The notes: a model not told the origin generated them from the sequence alone. DNA of 64,000 nucleotides from Macrocystis pyrifera (GCA_031763025.1 JASSKH010000009.1:6144512-6208511); one strand, 5' to 3'. Counted from the stretch's first letter, positions 11,420-24,059 are shown. Numbers and translations are program-made.

Positions 11420-12220
11420 GACCTCAAGGGGTCCACCCACTTCCATCCCTTTCTAATAAGCTTCCAGTACCTCCATTCGCTCTTATTTTCACGATAACTT
11501 CCATTTCTAAGTACGCACAAACTTCCATTCGCTCTATTCCGACAATGTTTGACCGTTCGACGATTTCTGACCTTTTCACGGTTCGCGCTTCGCGCTCACG
11601 GCGCGGCGGGCTAAATATACTTCTGCTCCTTGGGGTGGGAACAGGGTGCCAAATGAGATCAAATCCGGGTGAGATCAGCTCCGAGTGGAGTATGAGAGAG
11701 AGTAGACAGAAGCTTATGCGGGCGACGATAGAAGGTTTCCTTGAAGATGAAGTCAAATGGAAGTTCTAGAAGATTTAGAAGTTGAATTGAAAAGTGGTCG
11801 GAAGTCGGTGGCATTATTAGGTGGAAGTAGGTGGAAGAAAGTGGAAGTGGATGGAAGTAGGTGGAACTATATCAAGATGTATGGAAGCTTAGTGGAAGCT
11901 GGACGAAGCTTCCACCGGGCATGGCCGTGGAAGCTTCCACTTTGCTTCCACTTTGGAAACTTCCACTGCCTTGCACTAGCTTCCAACAAGCGGAAACTTC
12001 CATGGAGGTGCCCGGAAGTTTCCATCAAATACCAATCCACTTCCAACTACTTTCGTTTGACTTTCCTTTGACTTCCACTCAACTTCCAAAACTTCCCTTT
12101 GGACTTCCAAAACTAACTTCCATTTTGGACGCTGCACGGAGTTTTGGAAGTCTAATGGAAGTCGAATGGAAGATTTGAAACTCAAACGGAAGTCTAGTGG
12201 AAGCTTCCACACATTTACCA
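11420..12220. repeat. GGAAG/CTTCC-rich region with opposed polarity
   Basis: The segment is dominated by the words TGGAAGT and ACTTCCA. From about 11755 to 11920 the plus strand carries GGAAG, and from about 11925 to 12170 mostly CTTCC, so the halves are loosely complementary and can fold. Its open frames (for example 11757-12071) are shadows of this composition. Confidence 0.55.
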
Positions 12221-13792
12221 AAAATGAGAAACACCGGCACATCAGCTCCTTTTTCGTGTGACACTGCTGTGCTCCACGGCACTGAAGCTGTGTGTTTTTA
12301 TCTGAGCTCCTCTTTTGTCTCGTTCTCTCTCAAGAGTTGAATTCCCGAGAGCCTCCACAAACACCGCATTCCTGAGTGCGGAAAGTTACATCGTTGCCGT
12401 GGTGCGTGGATGAAAGTCACCGCAGCTTACCTCGTACGCGTGATATACCTGTGACGTACAGCAGTCACGCCTCATTCTATCGGCAGTAGTAGTACTACTG
12501 TAGTTGCATACATATTGACGGTGGGTCTTCGGCATCCTACGAGCACTGATTACTGGTGGCATACATAGCAGGGTTCGGATGAGGCTGAGGGTTAGGGCTC
12601 AGGTCGAAGGGTCTCTCAGCTTCAGGCACCGAGCACGAAACCTCCGTAAAAAAACATGGCCATCACAACAATGTGAGCCCACGCGTCTCTCTCCATCCAC
12701 CCGTCGTGTCGCATGCGCATGATGCACGCCACGCCTGCGTGGAACGCGCACACACCCCTTGTGCGTGGAGGCAGCGGCGCAGTGCATACTACAGGTAGAC
12801 AGGGAGATATTTACTGTGCGTGCAGCAGTAGAGAAACACTTTTTGGGTGTTCTGTTACTGTTGGTTGTTGTCTTAAATTCTTTTTAGCTGCACCTACCTT
12901 GCTGTACATTATCAAACATGAGTTAGACTGTAATTCTCCCAACAGGTGTTTTGTTCCCGAGACGGAAGTGCCGTCCCAAAAAGGATTACATGGATCGCCT
13001 CTCGCTCTTGCGTAGGGAACGCACTCCCCCGTCAAGGGGAAAACGGTTTCTTGGAATGAATAATGAGCCCGTCGGACGGATCATGATCTGATCTATCTGT
13101 TGCCAATCGTATTTTGTTCACTCATTGCCAGGTTGTGCGGGGTCTATCTGCATAGCACACAGATCCAACCCAAGAAACATAAGCCTCTTACCTGGTACTT
13201 CTTACTCCATGCGGATTGTACGGATGCCACACACACGGCACCATGAGCTACAGCAGATCATGATCACGTACAATAAGACAGAAATAGATCCATCTGTTGT
13301 CTTCAAAGATCTAGATCGTGCGGAATCATTACTGTGGAGATCAAAAGTCGGGACACCTTGTATCTCTGGACAGGTTAGCCTAGTAAACCGGTATTCGTTG
13401 GTACCCACGTGTGCTGTTTGTTTAGAGATAGAAGAAGAGCAGTTTTATTCCTTTTGTGCACGCGGAGACTGGGAGCCAAGCTCGAGCCTCGCCGGGAAAA
13501 CCCCTGATTTTCCATCTAAGATCCACCTACCAAGTACTACAAATACGATCCCAGTGCCTGAACCAAGGTAACCACTAGTCTTTCAGCCTTATTCAAAGCA
13601 GTACTAAAACACTAGCCCACTCTGATGAGCCGTATACGTAGAATTACGGGGAAATCGTGGAAACCCCGATTCCACAAGCTAGAACATGAGTCGAAGATGC
13701 GGCTCCTTAAACGCCACTCCCACACCTCTGAACGGCAAGGCAACGAAGCCGGCGACCAAAAAATCCTAAGCGGACGACGCCATACGTTAAGG
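12221..13792. other. No recognised gene
   Basis: Mostly unique sequence. The longest open frame (13125-13571, plus, 148 codons) has no domain I recognise and no matching exon nearby. I could not support any feature here. Confidence 0.4.
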
Positions 13793-13862
13793 TATTATTC
13801 CGTTGGGCTATTGGTACAAGGTTAACCGATCGCCTACCCAATCTAAGCCTTATAACATTACA
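13793..13862 (-). repeat. SINE-B 5' fragment
   Basis: The reverse complement reads TTATAAGGCTTAGATTGGG, then GCGATCGGTTAACCTT and a TAGCCCAAC motif. This is the 5' leader of the SINE-B family, as also seen at 33369-33428. Confidence 0.5.
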
Positions 13863-14333
13863 GTGAAGGTAGGTATACCGCTCTGGGTGGGAACGTAGTA
13901 AAGAGCGTTGGGATTTAAGTATCTATGAAGACCAAACAGACTACTTGGTCTGTTTTATTCAGTGCAGTGCAGTCCAGTGCCGAAAGGGTTTAGTGCGACA
14001 GCAACAACGACAACCGACAACGAAGACAGCGGCAGCTACTAATAGCAGTGTTCGGCGAGTCACACAGAGAGATTATTCTCGTCGACAGACACAGCAGGAA
14101 GCAACCGATTCCCCCACATGTGAAAGCTATGTATAGCTATACAGGAAAAAAGTGGACAGCAAACAAAAAAAAAAAACAGGCGCTGCGGTCACGGCCACCA
14201 ATACTGTAGCACGCATTATTTCGTCGACAAAAAGTACAAACGCAAATTAACCATTAATGTCAACTTTTGCCCTCCGATAATGTATGGTGTACATGTTCCA
14301 TTCCGACTTGAATCGAATATTGCTGAATATCGC

Positions 14334-14395
<62 letters not shown>
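14334..14395. repeat. (GTA)n microsatellite
   Basis: About 20 uninterrupted GTA units. The poly-Val and poly-Leu frames across it are composition artefacts. Between 13862 and 14330, and from 14400 to 14960, I see only simple repeats: CCTC at about 14600-14627 and a C-run at about 14874-14890. Confidence 0.9.
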
Positions 14396-14396
<1 letters not shown>

Positions 14397-14966
14397 CTCT
14401 CCGGTATCACCCTCTGAATCAATAGATACCCCACTCGTTATTCACTTTTTGTTCCCTCCTGCAACATATCGTACAGGTTCCAAGTCGGACGTTCATAGAA
14501 TACCCCCTACCACCGCAGCAGTCTCTCTTCACACCACTCTGAGTCAACAAATATATTATTTTCTCTGCTTGAATGCTCCTCCTTACACCCCCCTCCATTC
14601 ACCTCCCTCCCTCCCTCCCTCCCTCCCTTGGCAAACCTTCGTTCACCCCTACTCGAAGTAGGGCAACAGCACTACCTTACTTGTAAGTAAAGCAGTACCT
14701 GGTATACATCATACCACCCGCGGGTGTACGCCAATTTTTTAATCCCCTCGAGGTTCCCCTGGCGCTACCAGCCACCTCATCTACAATGCTACTTCTGCGG
14801 ACGCTTTATCATCACCTACAAGGTCCTTCGACGTACCATCGCTTACCCTAGACTCTAGACATATACCGGTATGCCCCCCCCCCCCCCCCCCGTCTAAAAA
14901 AAATGCGTAGTCAACGTTACAATGGCTAAGGCAAGCTACGAATGAGGATGCCCGCCGCACTCATCG

Positions 14967-15800
14967 GACGCTGCCATCCATGTACAAGTCCGCCACACAA
15001 GCGGTTCTTAGTAGGATGCAGCTCACCATTCATGCGACTTGCCGAACACCTCACGGCGCTTCGCGTTTGGTGCAGGGAATCAACGCCTGTCTAGTTGGTG
15101 AAAACCGGACTTGCGTAGCCGCGGCACTGCAGGGATGGGAGGGTCTATGGTCATACATCCGGCTACGGCCATGCATAATATCGAGTACCCCCTACCCCCC
15201 TTTATATATAGGTTGGGTTGGCGTCGGTTGGCGATGACGCTGTAACACACGCCTCTCACTGCGTGAGCTAGACAGCCAGGGTACCGTTTTTTTTTTTTTT
15301 TTTGGCGGTTACCACGGCTGGCGGTCTAGTTAGATCATTTTTGTGCGGGGAGAACCTTTACTCCGCACAAGGGGGATAATCGTATCACGTAGTGTGTATA
15401 TGGTGAGGCACCCACGAGGCAGTTACATAGTAAACCCATTGCTGTCTCTGGAAGTGGTCACACCAGAAATTAAATCAATTCATTGATGGTGTCATCCCTA
15501 AGAAAAAGACAATCCGCCTCTAAAGCGGTTCGTAGTATGATGCAGCTCACCCTTCATGCGACTCGCTTAACACCTCACGGCGCTTCGCGCTTGGTGCAAC
15601 CATGTCTGCCTGGTCGGTGAAAACCTGACGTGCTCCGTCCCGGCATTGTAGGGATGCCAGTCTATGGTCAATACGACTACAGCCATGGCCATGATTGATA
15701 ATGAGTACCCCCCCCCCCCCCCCCCCCCATACGACTACGGCCATGCATAAGATCGAGTACATCTCTCCTATGAGTACCCCCCCCCCCCCCCCCCCCCCCT
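14967..15800 (+). repeat. C-tract-terminated repeat, 3' half plus full tandem copy
   Basis: A 3' half-copy (14967-15203) is followed head to tail by a full copy (about 15204-15728). The family begins near TATATATAGGTTGGGTTGGCG. It contains ACGCTGTAACACACGC, GTGCGGGGAGAACC, GCAGTTACATAGTA and CTCACCCTTCATGCGACTCG, and ends GGCCATGCAT-AT-GAGTAC followed by a long C-run. A second terminus with its own C-run follows at about 15729-15799. No protein is encoded. Other copies lie at 19682-20230 and 26067-27990. Confidence 0.75.
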
Positions 15801-18800
15801 GGGGTATCCTGGGGTGTCGTTATTGCAATTGTTATTGCCCTCGATAAAATGCATTCGAGCGCTGTTCTCAGTTTGCTTGTCTCTTCTTTTGTGAAGTCGC
15901 AGGTGGAGTTGTTGAGAGTGACGGGAAAGGCCAGTCGGCACCAGCACGAACGGAACCCCAGAGTGCTGTGTTTGGCTCAGGCAGAGCGTCTACTTGTCGA
16001 CTATCGGTACCACTTGTTACAGTACTCGGCGGGGACGTATATGCAGCAGCAGCACACGAAGACGGAATAAGCACCCGCACCAGTACCACAGCAATGGGAT
16101 CGATATAATTGAGGTGTAATTGGGGTTGCAGGGCTATAAATGCAAGACTGTTGGCCAATGAAAAACGAAACATGAACGGGGAGGGATCTCCAACAATCAT
16201 TCAGAAAGCTGACGACGCTCTCTTGGCCAAAGCAAAACATGTCGGTTTTTTATTACAACAAGTAAACGACAGATTGACAAGAGATCTCTGTACCGCGAAA
16301 TGGTTGTTGGCGAAATGAGAATTGAAGTGGATGCATGCTCTAGGGGGCAAGAGCTTGCCGCCGGCGTCCTACGGTGTCCTCCCAAAGCTGAAAAAAAACA
16401 TATTTTGTTGTCTGTTGTTATACACATCTATACTAGTTGATCTTGCCGGCCACCGCGCGGATTGCACGTGGGCTGAGTCTCTGTCGAGATCGAGCGTCTA
16501 TCGTGTATCGTGGCACGAGCTGAAACAATACTTTTTTGGTGTACTTCGCGTTTCCATTCGCACACTAGGAGGTATTTTACAGTACAATAGGAGTGGGTTA
16601 CTTTTTTTTACTTTTTTGTGCCACAGCAAAATTATCTACGAGTACTACTTTATGCATTTCATCGAGGGCAATAAATAACAAAGCCCATTTTTTGCCATTC
16701 GAGACGGATACAGCAGTAGTAGTAGTCGTACGAGTCGACGAGACGAGGAAAGCGCATGGCTCGAGCTGTTTGCTGCTGCTTTGACAGTTGCCGTTGTTGC
16801 CTGTTTGGTAATGACTACTCCGATTTGCTGTAGAGCAGGAAGCGACCCTGTCGAAAAAACGCTACATAATATATTGCAAACTCTCCATGGGATCGAGACC
16901 TTGCAGCCAGAAGCGCCCTTGCACGGCCGTTTGCGAGCGGCAGGCAACGACCTCATTAACACCGTTAAACCAAACGCGCTGAGCGAGAAATGCTTCTGCA
17001 AGGTGATCCCACTTTTGTTATGATCGATGCTCTGTAGCCAATTTGCGAAAGATTTCGCTGCTCGTGCCGACTCTGGAACAAGCGATTGTCCACAAGTGGT
17101 TGCCCCCCCGGTGAGGCTGAGTCGCGTAGCTCAAGGCGCAGGGTTTCGTTGAATCCGAAAGTTGGTGCAGCCTGCTTGTATGTGTGTCCGCTGTCGATTC
17201 GCGCGGTATACAACTCAACGTCGGGAGCGGTTTGGGACCAGATTTTGCGAGGATTGGAGTTTCCTTGTGGCTGCGGTCAGACAGACAGACAGACAGACAA
17301 GATTGCAATTACCGCAGCTGAGACTCAGTTTTACAAACTGAGAATACAACTATTAATAGGGCCATGCATGACATGAGCACACCTCACTCCACGCCCGCCC
17401 CGGTGAGGGACTCGAAGCGTACCCGCTGGTGAAATGTTATCCCTCCTTCCCCCCTCCCCCTCCTTCCACCCTCCCTGCCTCCCTCCCTTCTCTCCGTGCC
17501 ATGCATTGAACCAAAAACGTCTGCTTACGTCTGAGCTCTTGGTACCCTTCAGACTTCGAGGAAGAGTGCAGAATCAAAGCACCTCTCGTGAGTCTGAATA
17601 AATACCTGTTGCACGTTATTGCCAACAGAATGTTGCGTACATACATACCTACATACACATATCTTCCTACACCACCCGCAGTAGGCACCGTCGAGGTATC
17701 ACACACAGCTTTGCAACCATGGATTTCAAGATATTTTTCGACATGTCACATCTAATGTGTGTGTGTGTTTTTTTTTTCTTAATTAAAAAAAATAAATACA
17801 AATAGATATGTACGTACATGTATTTTCGTCCGATTTTTCTGGCAAAACTCTGAGGACGACGACGAGGAGGAGGACGACAACTACGACATCGACACCCGTG
17901 TCAAATATGCTAAGTATTGTTACTTCTCGCTCACACACGACAACCTCCCACTCATCCACCCATTCCCTGTTCAGATACTGTTCGAACCTCCTCTGACATA
18001 GTGTCAATTTCACAACGGAACCGCTCTTTTTTTCCTGCTAAAAAAGAAACGCTGCGGAAAATACCGACGACCGCAAGCAAGCAGCCTCTCTTGACCCAGC
18101 TTCCCACGCTGATTCCACGTGTTCCCCTGGATACCACGCACTACGTGTGTTGTTGGTATGATACACGCATCATGCATTATCGCGGCGTGCAACGCCACTT
18201 TCATCCCGCTGGATGCACGCCTACTCAATCAACGCCACCCGCTTATAGAGCTTGCTATATAGCGGCAGCGTCAGCGGACTTCCCGCATCGTACACATAAT
18301 AGTCCCGTACAAAGATAACTCTGCGTGAGTGTCGTACGCCCCGCTTGTTCTCGCTTCTACCACTATCCACAGAGTTTTCTTCTTCTTCTTCTTCTTCTTC
18401 TTCTTCAACAACAACAAACAAACAAACGACGCCAACACGATCCTCGCTCCCTTCGAAGATGCTTGGGCAATTTTTTCCACACCTGCGGACAGATCACGAT
18501 ATACAGATCATCTAGATACTTATCCGCCGTCATAAGATGCCGTGCAGGATCTGTGTAAGTACAGATACAACCTACTGTAGTAAAACAAAACATGTTCTAG
18601 AAAATGCAGACCAGATACCGCTCCCGCCCGGCAACACGAGGTAAAGACCCTACCCTACAGATCAGGAGTATATTTGCCCAGGAAGGCTAGATGCTAGATT
18701 ATGCAGTGGGAATCGATCATCTGTCTGAGGAGCGAATAATTCCTACAGCCCCCTCTCTAGCTCCTTTTGGGCGGGCTTGAGTGCGCCCCTAACGGGGCCT

Positions 18801-19045
18801 GCATGTCACACGTTTTCGTGGATGTTGGCGCCGTGCGTTTGTGCCTACTCAAGCCGCAATCTCCTGACGTTATTGCATCTGAGGAGAGAGAGTGGAATTC
18901 ACGGTACAGGCTCCTCGGCACTCGGGAAACTCCACCCTCGACAGTTTTCGGTTCACGCTGGGCATACCACGTACATACTAGGTATATGCACCAACACACC
19001 AATGCCGTATTACCTGTGTCATGACACAACATGTTACGCGTGTCT
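15801..19045. other. 3' flank of the F-box/LRR gene; no gene recognised
   Basis: Mostly unique sequence with scattered low-complexity tracts: a pyrimidine run at 17445-17490, (GACA)n at 17277-17299 and (TTC)n at about 18372-18406. The stretch 17277-17345, (GACA)n followed by GAGACTCAGTTTTACAAACTGAGAAT, recurs at 60800-60905. The open frames here show no domain or coherent splicing. Confidence 0.4.
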
Positions 19046-19306
19046 TCACCCCGAACCGGGGACGATCCAGCAGTTCCCCCCCCTTGCCGATGCCGCCACC
19101 CGTTCCGCCTCAGCGTCGTTCCCCCACCACGCCAGCCGCTGGAGCGCGGGGAGGGAAGGGGGTTTGAGCAGCGTCAGTCGCGTCGGCTGCATGCGGTGGC
19201 AGTACCTCAGCTCCAGGACGCTCAGGGTGGCCGAGCCACAGGCCGAGCGGACAATCGAGACCACTGTCGATCGCGTGAGCAAGCCGCACCCTGACATTCG
19301 CAGTTC
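19046..19306 (-). CDS. F-box/LRR protein, exon 9 (C-terminus)
   Basis: The acceptor GCACAG|GAACTG gives a phase-0 exon of 86 codons plus a stop. It continues from exon 8 to give ...MPRLQ-ELRMSGCGLLTRS, a canonical leucine-rich repeat of the AMN1/FBXL type with an L-x-x-L/M-x-x-x-x-C-x-x-L register. A further repeat follows (LSVLELRYCHRM). The chain then leaves the repeat pattern and ends in WIVPGSG before TGA. That tail looks like a natural C-terminus. LRRs in F-box proteins form the curved substrate-binding face. Confidence 0.75.
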   Translation of the reverse strand, partial: ELRMSGCGLLTRSTVVSIVRSACGSATLSVLELRYCHRMQPTRLTLLKPPSLPALQRLAWWGNDAEAERVAASARGGNCWIVPGSG

Positions 19307-19508
19307 CTGTGCGCCAGTCGGATGAGTGCCGGGGGGTCGGTCGTTCGGCCGGAATCAAGAGGGCGGGGAATTCGGGGGGGGGGGGGGGGGGGGTGGGGGT
19401 GTTGTCTGAATCTACCGTGCTGCGCCGTCGGCCGCGCCCGCTAGTGAGTGACACGCAGTGTGGGGGTAGAACGGCCTACCACACAACCTTAACCTTTGTC
19501 GGAGCTGC

Positions 19509-19617
19509 TATTACGGTGGTCCATAGTTAATAGGACGTACGGTATACACAAAACCCTATATATTTCCCTATTTTTGCTAACAATATTTGGTCCTGTTAAC
19601 TATGGTCCCCCGTAATA
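19509..19617. mobile_element. MITE-1 copy
   Basis: The element runs from TATTACGGTGGTCCATAG to the complementary TATGGTCCCCCGTAATA and shares its AT-rich interior with the other five copies. It lies in intron 8. Confidence 0.75.
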
Positions 19618-19681
19618 GTACGTACCACAAATATGATATGAACACCGATTCGAATGGGCAGCGCTTTCCTCTTCCCCAAGG

Positions 19682-19712
<31 letters not shown>

Positions 19713-20230
19713 TACTCATGTCATGCATGGCCGTAGTCATATGACCATAGGCCCTCGCAACCCTACAATGCCATGGCAGAGCACGTCGGGTTTTTACCGA
19801 CCAGGCAGACATTGCTTGCACCAAGCGCGTATTGGGCGAGTCGCATAGAGGGTGAGCTGCGTCCTACTAAAAAAAAAAAAGCTTTTGAGGCGGAGTTTCT
19901 TGCATAAAATATGGACGACAGCGTCAACTAATTGATTTATTTTCGGTGCGGCCACTTCCAACTTCCAGAGACAGCAATGTGTTTACTATGTAACTGCCTC
20001 GTGGGTGCCTCACCATATACACACTACGTGATACGATAATCCCCCTTGTGCGGAGTAAAGGTTCTCCCCGCACAAAAATCATGTAACTAGACCGCCAGTC
20101 GTGGTGACCGCCAAAACAAAATACGGTACCCTGGTACTTTTAGCTCACGCAGTGAGAGGCGTGTGTTACAGCGTCGTCGCCAACCCAACCCGTTCATATA
20201 CCAAGTATATAGTATAGGGGGGGGGATATT
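19682..20230 (-). repeat. C-tract-terminated repeat, full copy in intron 8
   Basis: This inverted copy starts with a G homopolymer of about 25-30 (the family's C end) beside GTACTCATG. It runs through the conserved CATGGCCGTAGTCAT, GACCAGGCAGACATTG and GGTGAGCTGC blocks and ends near CCAACCCAACCCG. Downstream, (ACAT)n occupies 20288-20320. Confidence 0.75.
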
Positions 20231-20381
20231 TTCCCATCCCCCCTCTTTGAAGACGCACATACATTTATAAAGCAAACTCGGGGCTCACATACATACATAC
20301 ATACATACATACATACATAAGCAGCTCCGGGACGCACATGCGCACACATATAAAAAACTCCCGCAGGCAGTCCACTCCCAC

Positions 20382-20867
20382 CTGCAACCGAGGCATACCG
20401 CAGAGCAGCGCCCGCACGTGCCGGTCTTCCAGGGCCGAGAGGCCCGTCCCGTCCACGGCCCGCGTATGGCTGCCGAGCCTACCGGACTCCAGGAGCGCGA
20501 TCAGCCCCGACCCTTGCACGCCGCAACAGCCCGACAGCGACAGCTTCTTGAGCCGCTGCTTCGACTGCTGCTGCTGCGGAAGGGCGTGTGGCAGAGCATG
20601 CGGGGTATCATACGGTGGGGGAAGAGATTCCGGACGAGGATTTGGAGCACGCTTGTGCCCAGCTGAGGGGGTTAGGTATTCTTCTTCTTCTTCTTCTTCT
20701 TCTTCTTCTTCTTGCCCCTCCCCCCACTGCCCCCTTGAATGCCCGCCCCCACGCTGTATGCCTGCTCCTTGCGTGGCGCACGCCCTCCTGCCACCGACCC
20801 CTCTTGATGCTACTACCACAGCCGGCGCAGCCACCGTTTGTTCCGCGGTGCATGGCGTCCCCCCCCC
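20382..20867 (-). CDS. F-box/LRR protein, exon 8
   Basis: The exon ends at the donor CAG|GTGGGA in phase 0 and joins exon 9 without changing frame. Its N-terminal two thirds are low-complexity: a Gly/Arg stretch, then an uninterrupted run of 11 Glu encoded by (GAA)n, then a Pro/His/Gln-rich stretch. LRR sequence returns with RLKKLSLSGCCGV and continues to ALLCGMPRLQ. The 5' boundary is the least certain of the nine. I chose TTACAACAG| at 20868 because it restores phase 0, but other AG sites up to about 20990 would also keep the frame. The exon sits in the gene where a variable linker interrupts the repeat solenoid. Confidence 0.6.
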
Positions 20868-21109
20868 CTGTTGTAACCTGCAACCAGTCGAGACCGATTC
20901 TTGAATCCTCTTACTTCCCTCGCTGCTTCCAGCAGTCTCTTCAGCACGACAGCCGTCTGATTTCGTGCAGACTTTACCCCCTTTGCCACCGTCCACGGCG
21001 AATTTTTCGTGAAGGGCGGCTCGGCTCTTTGCTTCCGCTACCCCTTTGTTGCCTCCTCCGCGCTGTTGGCGACCGACGCGAGGAGGAGGAGTGATGCCGC
21101 TAGTCTCAC

Positions 21110-21502
21110 CGGCCGCCGCCGCCGCCGCCGCCGCTGTCCTAGCTGTTTGTGGAAGTGTGGAGTGATGTCGCTGCCGGCCGCCGGCTGTGTCAGTTGTTTA
21201 CGGAGAATGGCTTCGATCCCCTCCTCTATGTCTTGTTCGTCGTGCCGCTGATGCTGCTGATCTTGCTGGTGCAGCTGGTGTAGCTGGTGCCGCTGAGCCG
21301 GCGTCTCCATCGTCGTCAATTTCGGTGACGGGTGACGCTGCTGCCGCGGCTGCTCTTGGCCACCGCCGGGGGTAGAGCGAGCGCCATCGTCGTCGAGCGG
21401 CAGACACATCGGAGAGTCCACCCGCTCAATGCTGCTGTCCGCCGCGACCGCCACGCATGCGGCGATCAGGCCCTCGTTCGTGAACGGACACTTGCGCAAT
21501 GT
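21110..21502 (-). CDS. F-box/LRR protein, exon 7
   Basis: The acceptor CCCTGCAG|ACATTG follows a good pyrimidine tract, and the donor is CCG|GTGAGA; both are phase 0, giving 131 codons. The start completes an LRR from exon 6 (LPGLQNL-TLRKCPFTNEG). After about 30 residues the exon turns into a hydrophilic Gln/His/Arg-rich insertion (HQLHQLHQQDQQHQ and a run of Arg) before the donor. Such insertions inside an otherwise regular LRR array also occur in exons 2 and 8. Reading through the donor gives a stop within about 25 codons, which supports splicing here. Confidence 0.65.
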
Positions 21503-21714
21503 CTGCAGGGCAGGCAACACAAGAGAAAAGGGCAGAAAGTGAACGGTGAGCACTCAGCTCGAACGGAGGATGGAGACGCGGAATCGGGGCGGCGAAACCG
21601 TGGAACTGGGCAACGAGCACGACTGTGTAGTCTGTGCCGTGCTTGTACCGCACTGCGCTGCACTTCGCCGGTACCAGGTTCGGCCTCATTCTGCGGCAGA
21701 GGGAGGTACCTGAA

Positions 21715-21812
21715 TTTTCTCAGGCTTTTAGAACTGCAGTTCCGCTTCGGGGACAAACCACTCAAATTCCAAGTAGTTTGCCACAAAACGGGACTGCAGC
21801 ACTAAAAGGGCC
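21715..21812. repeat. MITE-2 copy in intron 6
   Basis: Inverted halves GAACTGCAGTTCCGCTTCGG and ACAAAACGGGACTGCAGCAC flank a short AATTCCAAG centre, matching the family at 22965-23061. The C-run at 22303-22323 and G-run at 22804-22825 are other low-complexity tracts of this intron. Confidence 0.6.
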
Positions 21813-22964
21813 AAGCGTCCCACGAATAACGAAATAAACACGAAAAAAAAAACGTTACCTGGTATAGGATTGAAAGCGTAGCGGTATGAAACATATATAC
21901 TTTCGAAGTTTTCCAGTTGTGGAGGAAGCCCTGTCGGCCAAAACTAATCCCCCCCGGCCTTACGGCCCCTTATTGCGCGCGGCGCTACACGGGATTGTGC
22001 TGCACCGTCCTGCCATATGTCGTAGTAGAGCTAAAAGGCTCTTTTTCGAGCGATCCGTCCTGAAGGTCGGTTTAACAAAATACCTGACAACCAAGCGTTT
22101 CGCGCAAGAGCAACAGTACTTACAGACACCTTTGTTTCCCGGTCGGGGCAAGAGCAACTATAGTATACCACACCATACCGTACAAGGCGCGCCCAAAGTG
22201 TTGGCACATATGCAAGACGGGAGACACATCTTCCACGCAAGACGCGACCCTCCACCACGTTTGTTTCCACCTCTGGCGAATGCGATTCGCTCCCCCTAGC
22301 CCCCCCCCCCCCCCCCCCCCCCCATCCCCACAGAATGACAGCACCACGGCTGGCCGGGACCACGGCTGGCCGGGACCCTCCCCCCCCCGCACCCGTTCAC
22401 AATGTGGGCAAAACAAACTCCCTGTGGAGACGTTGGACAACATATAAATATATATATAGACATTATTTCTTATCGGTTCAAATATATATGCATATATAGA
22501 TAATGTATATGTTGGGCGAACCGAATTGAGAGGTTGTTGAGACACCTTGCGGGGCATGCTGCGTTGTTCAATGTCTCCACATGGAAATTTTCACGCCCAG
22601 ACTGTGCAAAGGGCGGTCTCCGCCACCTGTGACCCCAGAGCTCTACGGTAGAAGGGGTGGGCGCACCCACCTCACTTGGGGAGAGGTCCACACACCTCAG
22701 CACCCGAAAAAAAACTGTTTCATTTTTTAGAAAACGTGTGTTTTGCACGGAAAAGAACCAACGAGCGACCCCTCCATTCGTTTTGTAAAACCCAGACACA
22801 CAGGAGGGGGGGGGGGGGGGGGGGGAGGTGTACTCATTTGTTGCATGCGTTAGTTATCTCGGGGGGGGAGTCTACTAAAAGCAAGTTGCACATCTACCTG
22901 CTCCATTTCGCTGTCCGCTCCTAACAGCAAGCGCGCGTTTTCATATTCTTTTTGTTGTTAGCTG

Positions 22965-23061
22965 TTAACCCTTTTAGTGCCGCAGTCCCGTTTTGGGGAC
23001 AAATCACTTGGAATTAGAGTGGTTTGTCCCCAAATCGGAACTGCGGTACTAAAGAGGTTAA
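22965..23061. mobile_element. MITE-2, best-preserved copy
   Basis: A 97-bp near-perfect foldback. TTAACCCTTTTAGTGCCGCA and a 24-nt extension pair with the right half ending CTAAAGAGGTTAA around the centre GGAATTAGAG. Relatives lie at 1700-1800 and 21715-21812, with half-copies near 4550, 10865 and 35120. Confidence 0.75.
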
Positions 23062-23540
23062 GGTCTACCACCAAGAACATCGTAGAAACAAACAAAGGAC
23101 ATTGATTGCGACGATATTATGCACCTTGGCATATTCGTACTCGTAGATTCCTTTCTTATCGGGGAGGGCACTTTTTTTTTTTCATCCCAGATTTTTCTGA
23201 TGTTTTTTTTTTTTTTTTTTTTTTACAAAAATATGTGAAATTTAACTTTCCTGATGTGTGCTCGTTTTGCTTTGGAAGAATTTCACGAATTGTGACAGAA
23301 CTCCTCCGTATCTCGATACACATTTCCAATTTTCCGAAATTTTGGAAGTTGTGGAAAAAAAGCTCTCCTGCAAGAAAGACGCTTAGGTGCGGAAACCCCG
23401 TCAGTACAAAAAAACGTTAATATTTCGGCCTACTGCAGAAATAAATGCTACCCTATCGTATACGAACACAGCACGCCTTTCTATTTCTTACAAAAAAAAA
23501 AAAAAAAAAACGTTTTTTTTTTTTTTTTTTCCCGTCTCAC

Positions 23541-23640
23541 CAGATTTTGGAGGCCCGGAAGCGCGAGGACGGACATCAGCACCTCGTCCGTGACGCAGCA
23601 GTGCGAGAGGTCTAAGGTCTCAAGGCAAGCGCCGCAGGCG
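23541..23640 (-). CDS. F-box/LRR protein, exon 6
   Basis: The exon is 100 nt, entered in phase 2 (GGCAG|C) and left in phase 0 at the donor CTG|GTGAGA. Joined to exon 5 it reads AIIR-ACGACLETLDLSHCCVTDE, then SVLALPGLQNL. That is one complete LRR with the L-x-x-L-x-L-x-x-C-x-x-V-T-D-x-x-L signature of the AMN1/FBXL class. Homopolymer A and T tracts flank it on the intron side (23490-23530). Confidence 0.75.
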
Positions 23641-24059
23641 CTGCCGCGTGTAGTCGCACCACGCGCACAAAATAGTGAAAGCCGAGCAAACCAATCGGGA
23701 ATGTGCAAGGAGTGTGGTGTGGCGCAATGCGCGTGAGAACGAGAGGACGGGGGGGGCATGTGGGAGCGGGTGGGGAACGACGAACGCGTAAAAGGCGAAT
23801 GTGAGAAAGAGGTGATGAGATGGGGGCATTTGCACCCATGTCTGCTGCGGCTTCCTCCTGTTGATGTCGACAGGAAGCAAAATTTCGCGTATTCGGGCTG
23901 GGGGGTGGGGGTGGGGGGGTGGGGGGGTACTCATTTGTTGCTTGCCAGAGTCAGTTAACCACTGACCACGCATCCCCTTCGAGACGGAGCACCGTTCCTA
24001 CTCCTAATAGAGACACCTCTAACATTTGGGCGCTCATTACGTGGATTCCATATAATATA

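Noticed and set aside
13125-13571. 148-residue plus-strand open frame with CAVCLEIEEE
   Set aside because: Only one C-x2-C pair, no RING spacing, no splice context; not supportable as a gene.
14284-14661. Poly-Val protein
   Set aside because: A translation of the (GTA)n microsatellite.
16645-17023. Additional LRR exon downstream of the F-box/LRR gene
   Set aside because: Leu-containing frames on both strands do not keep an LRR register, and the gene already ends at 19046.
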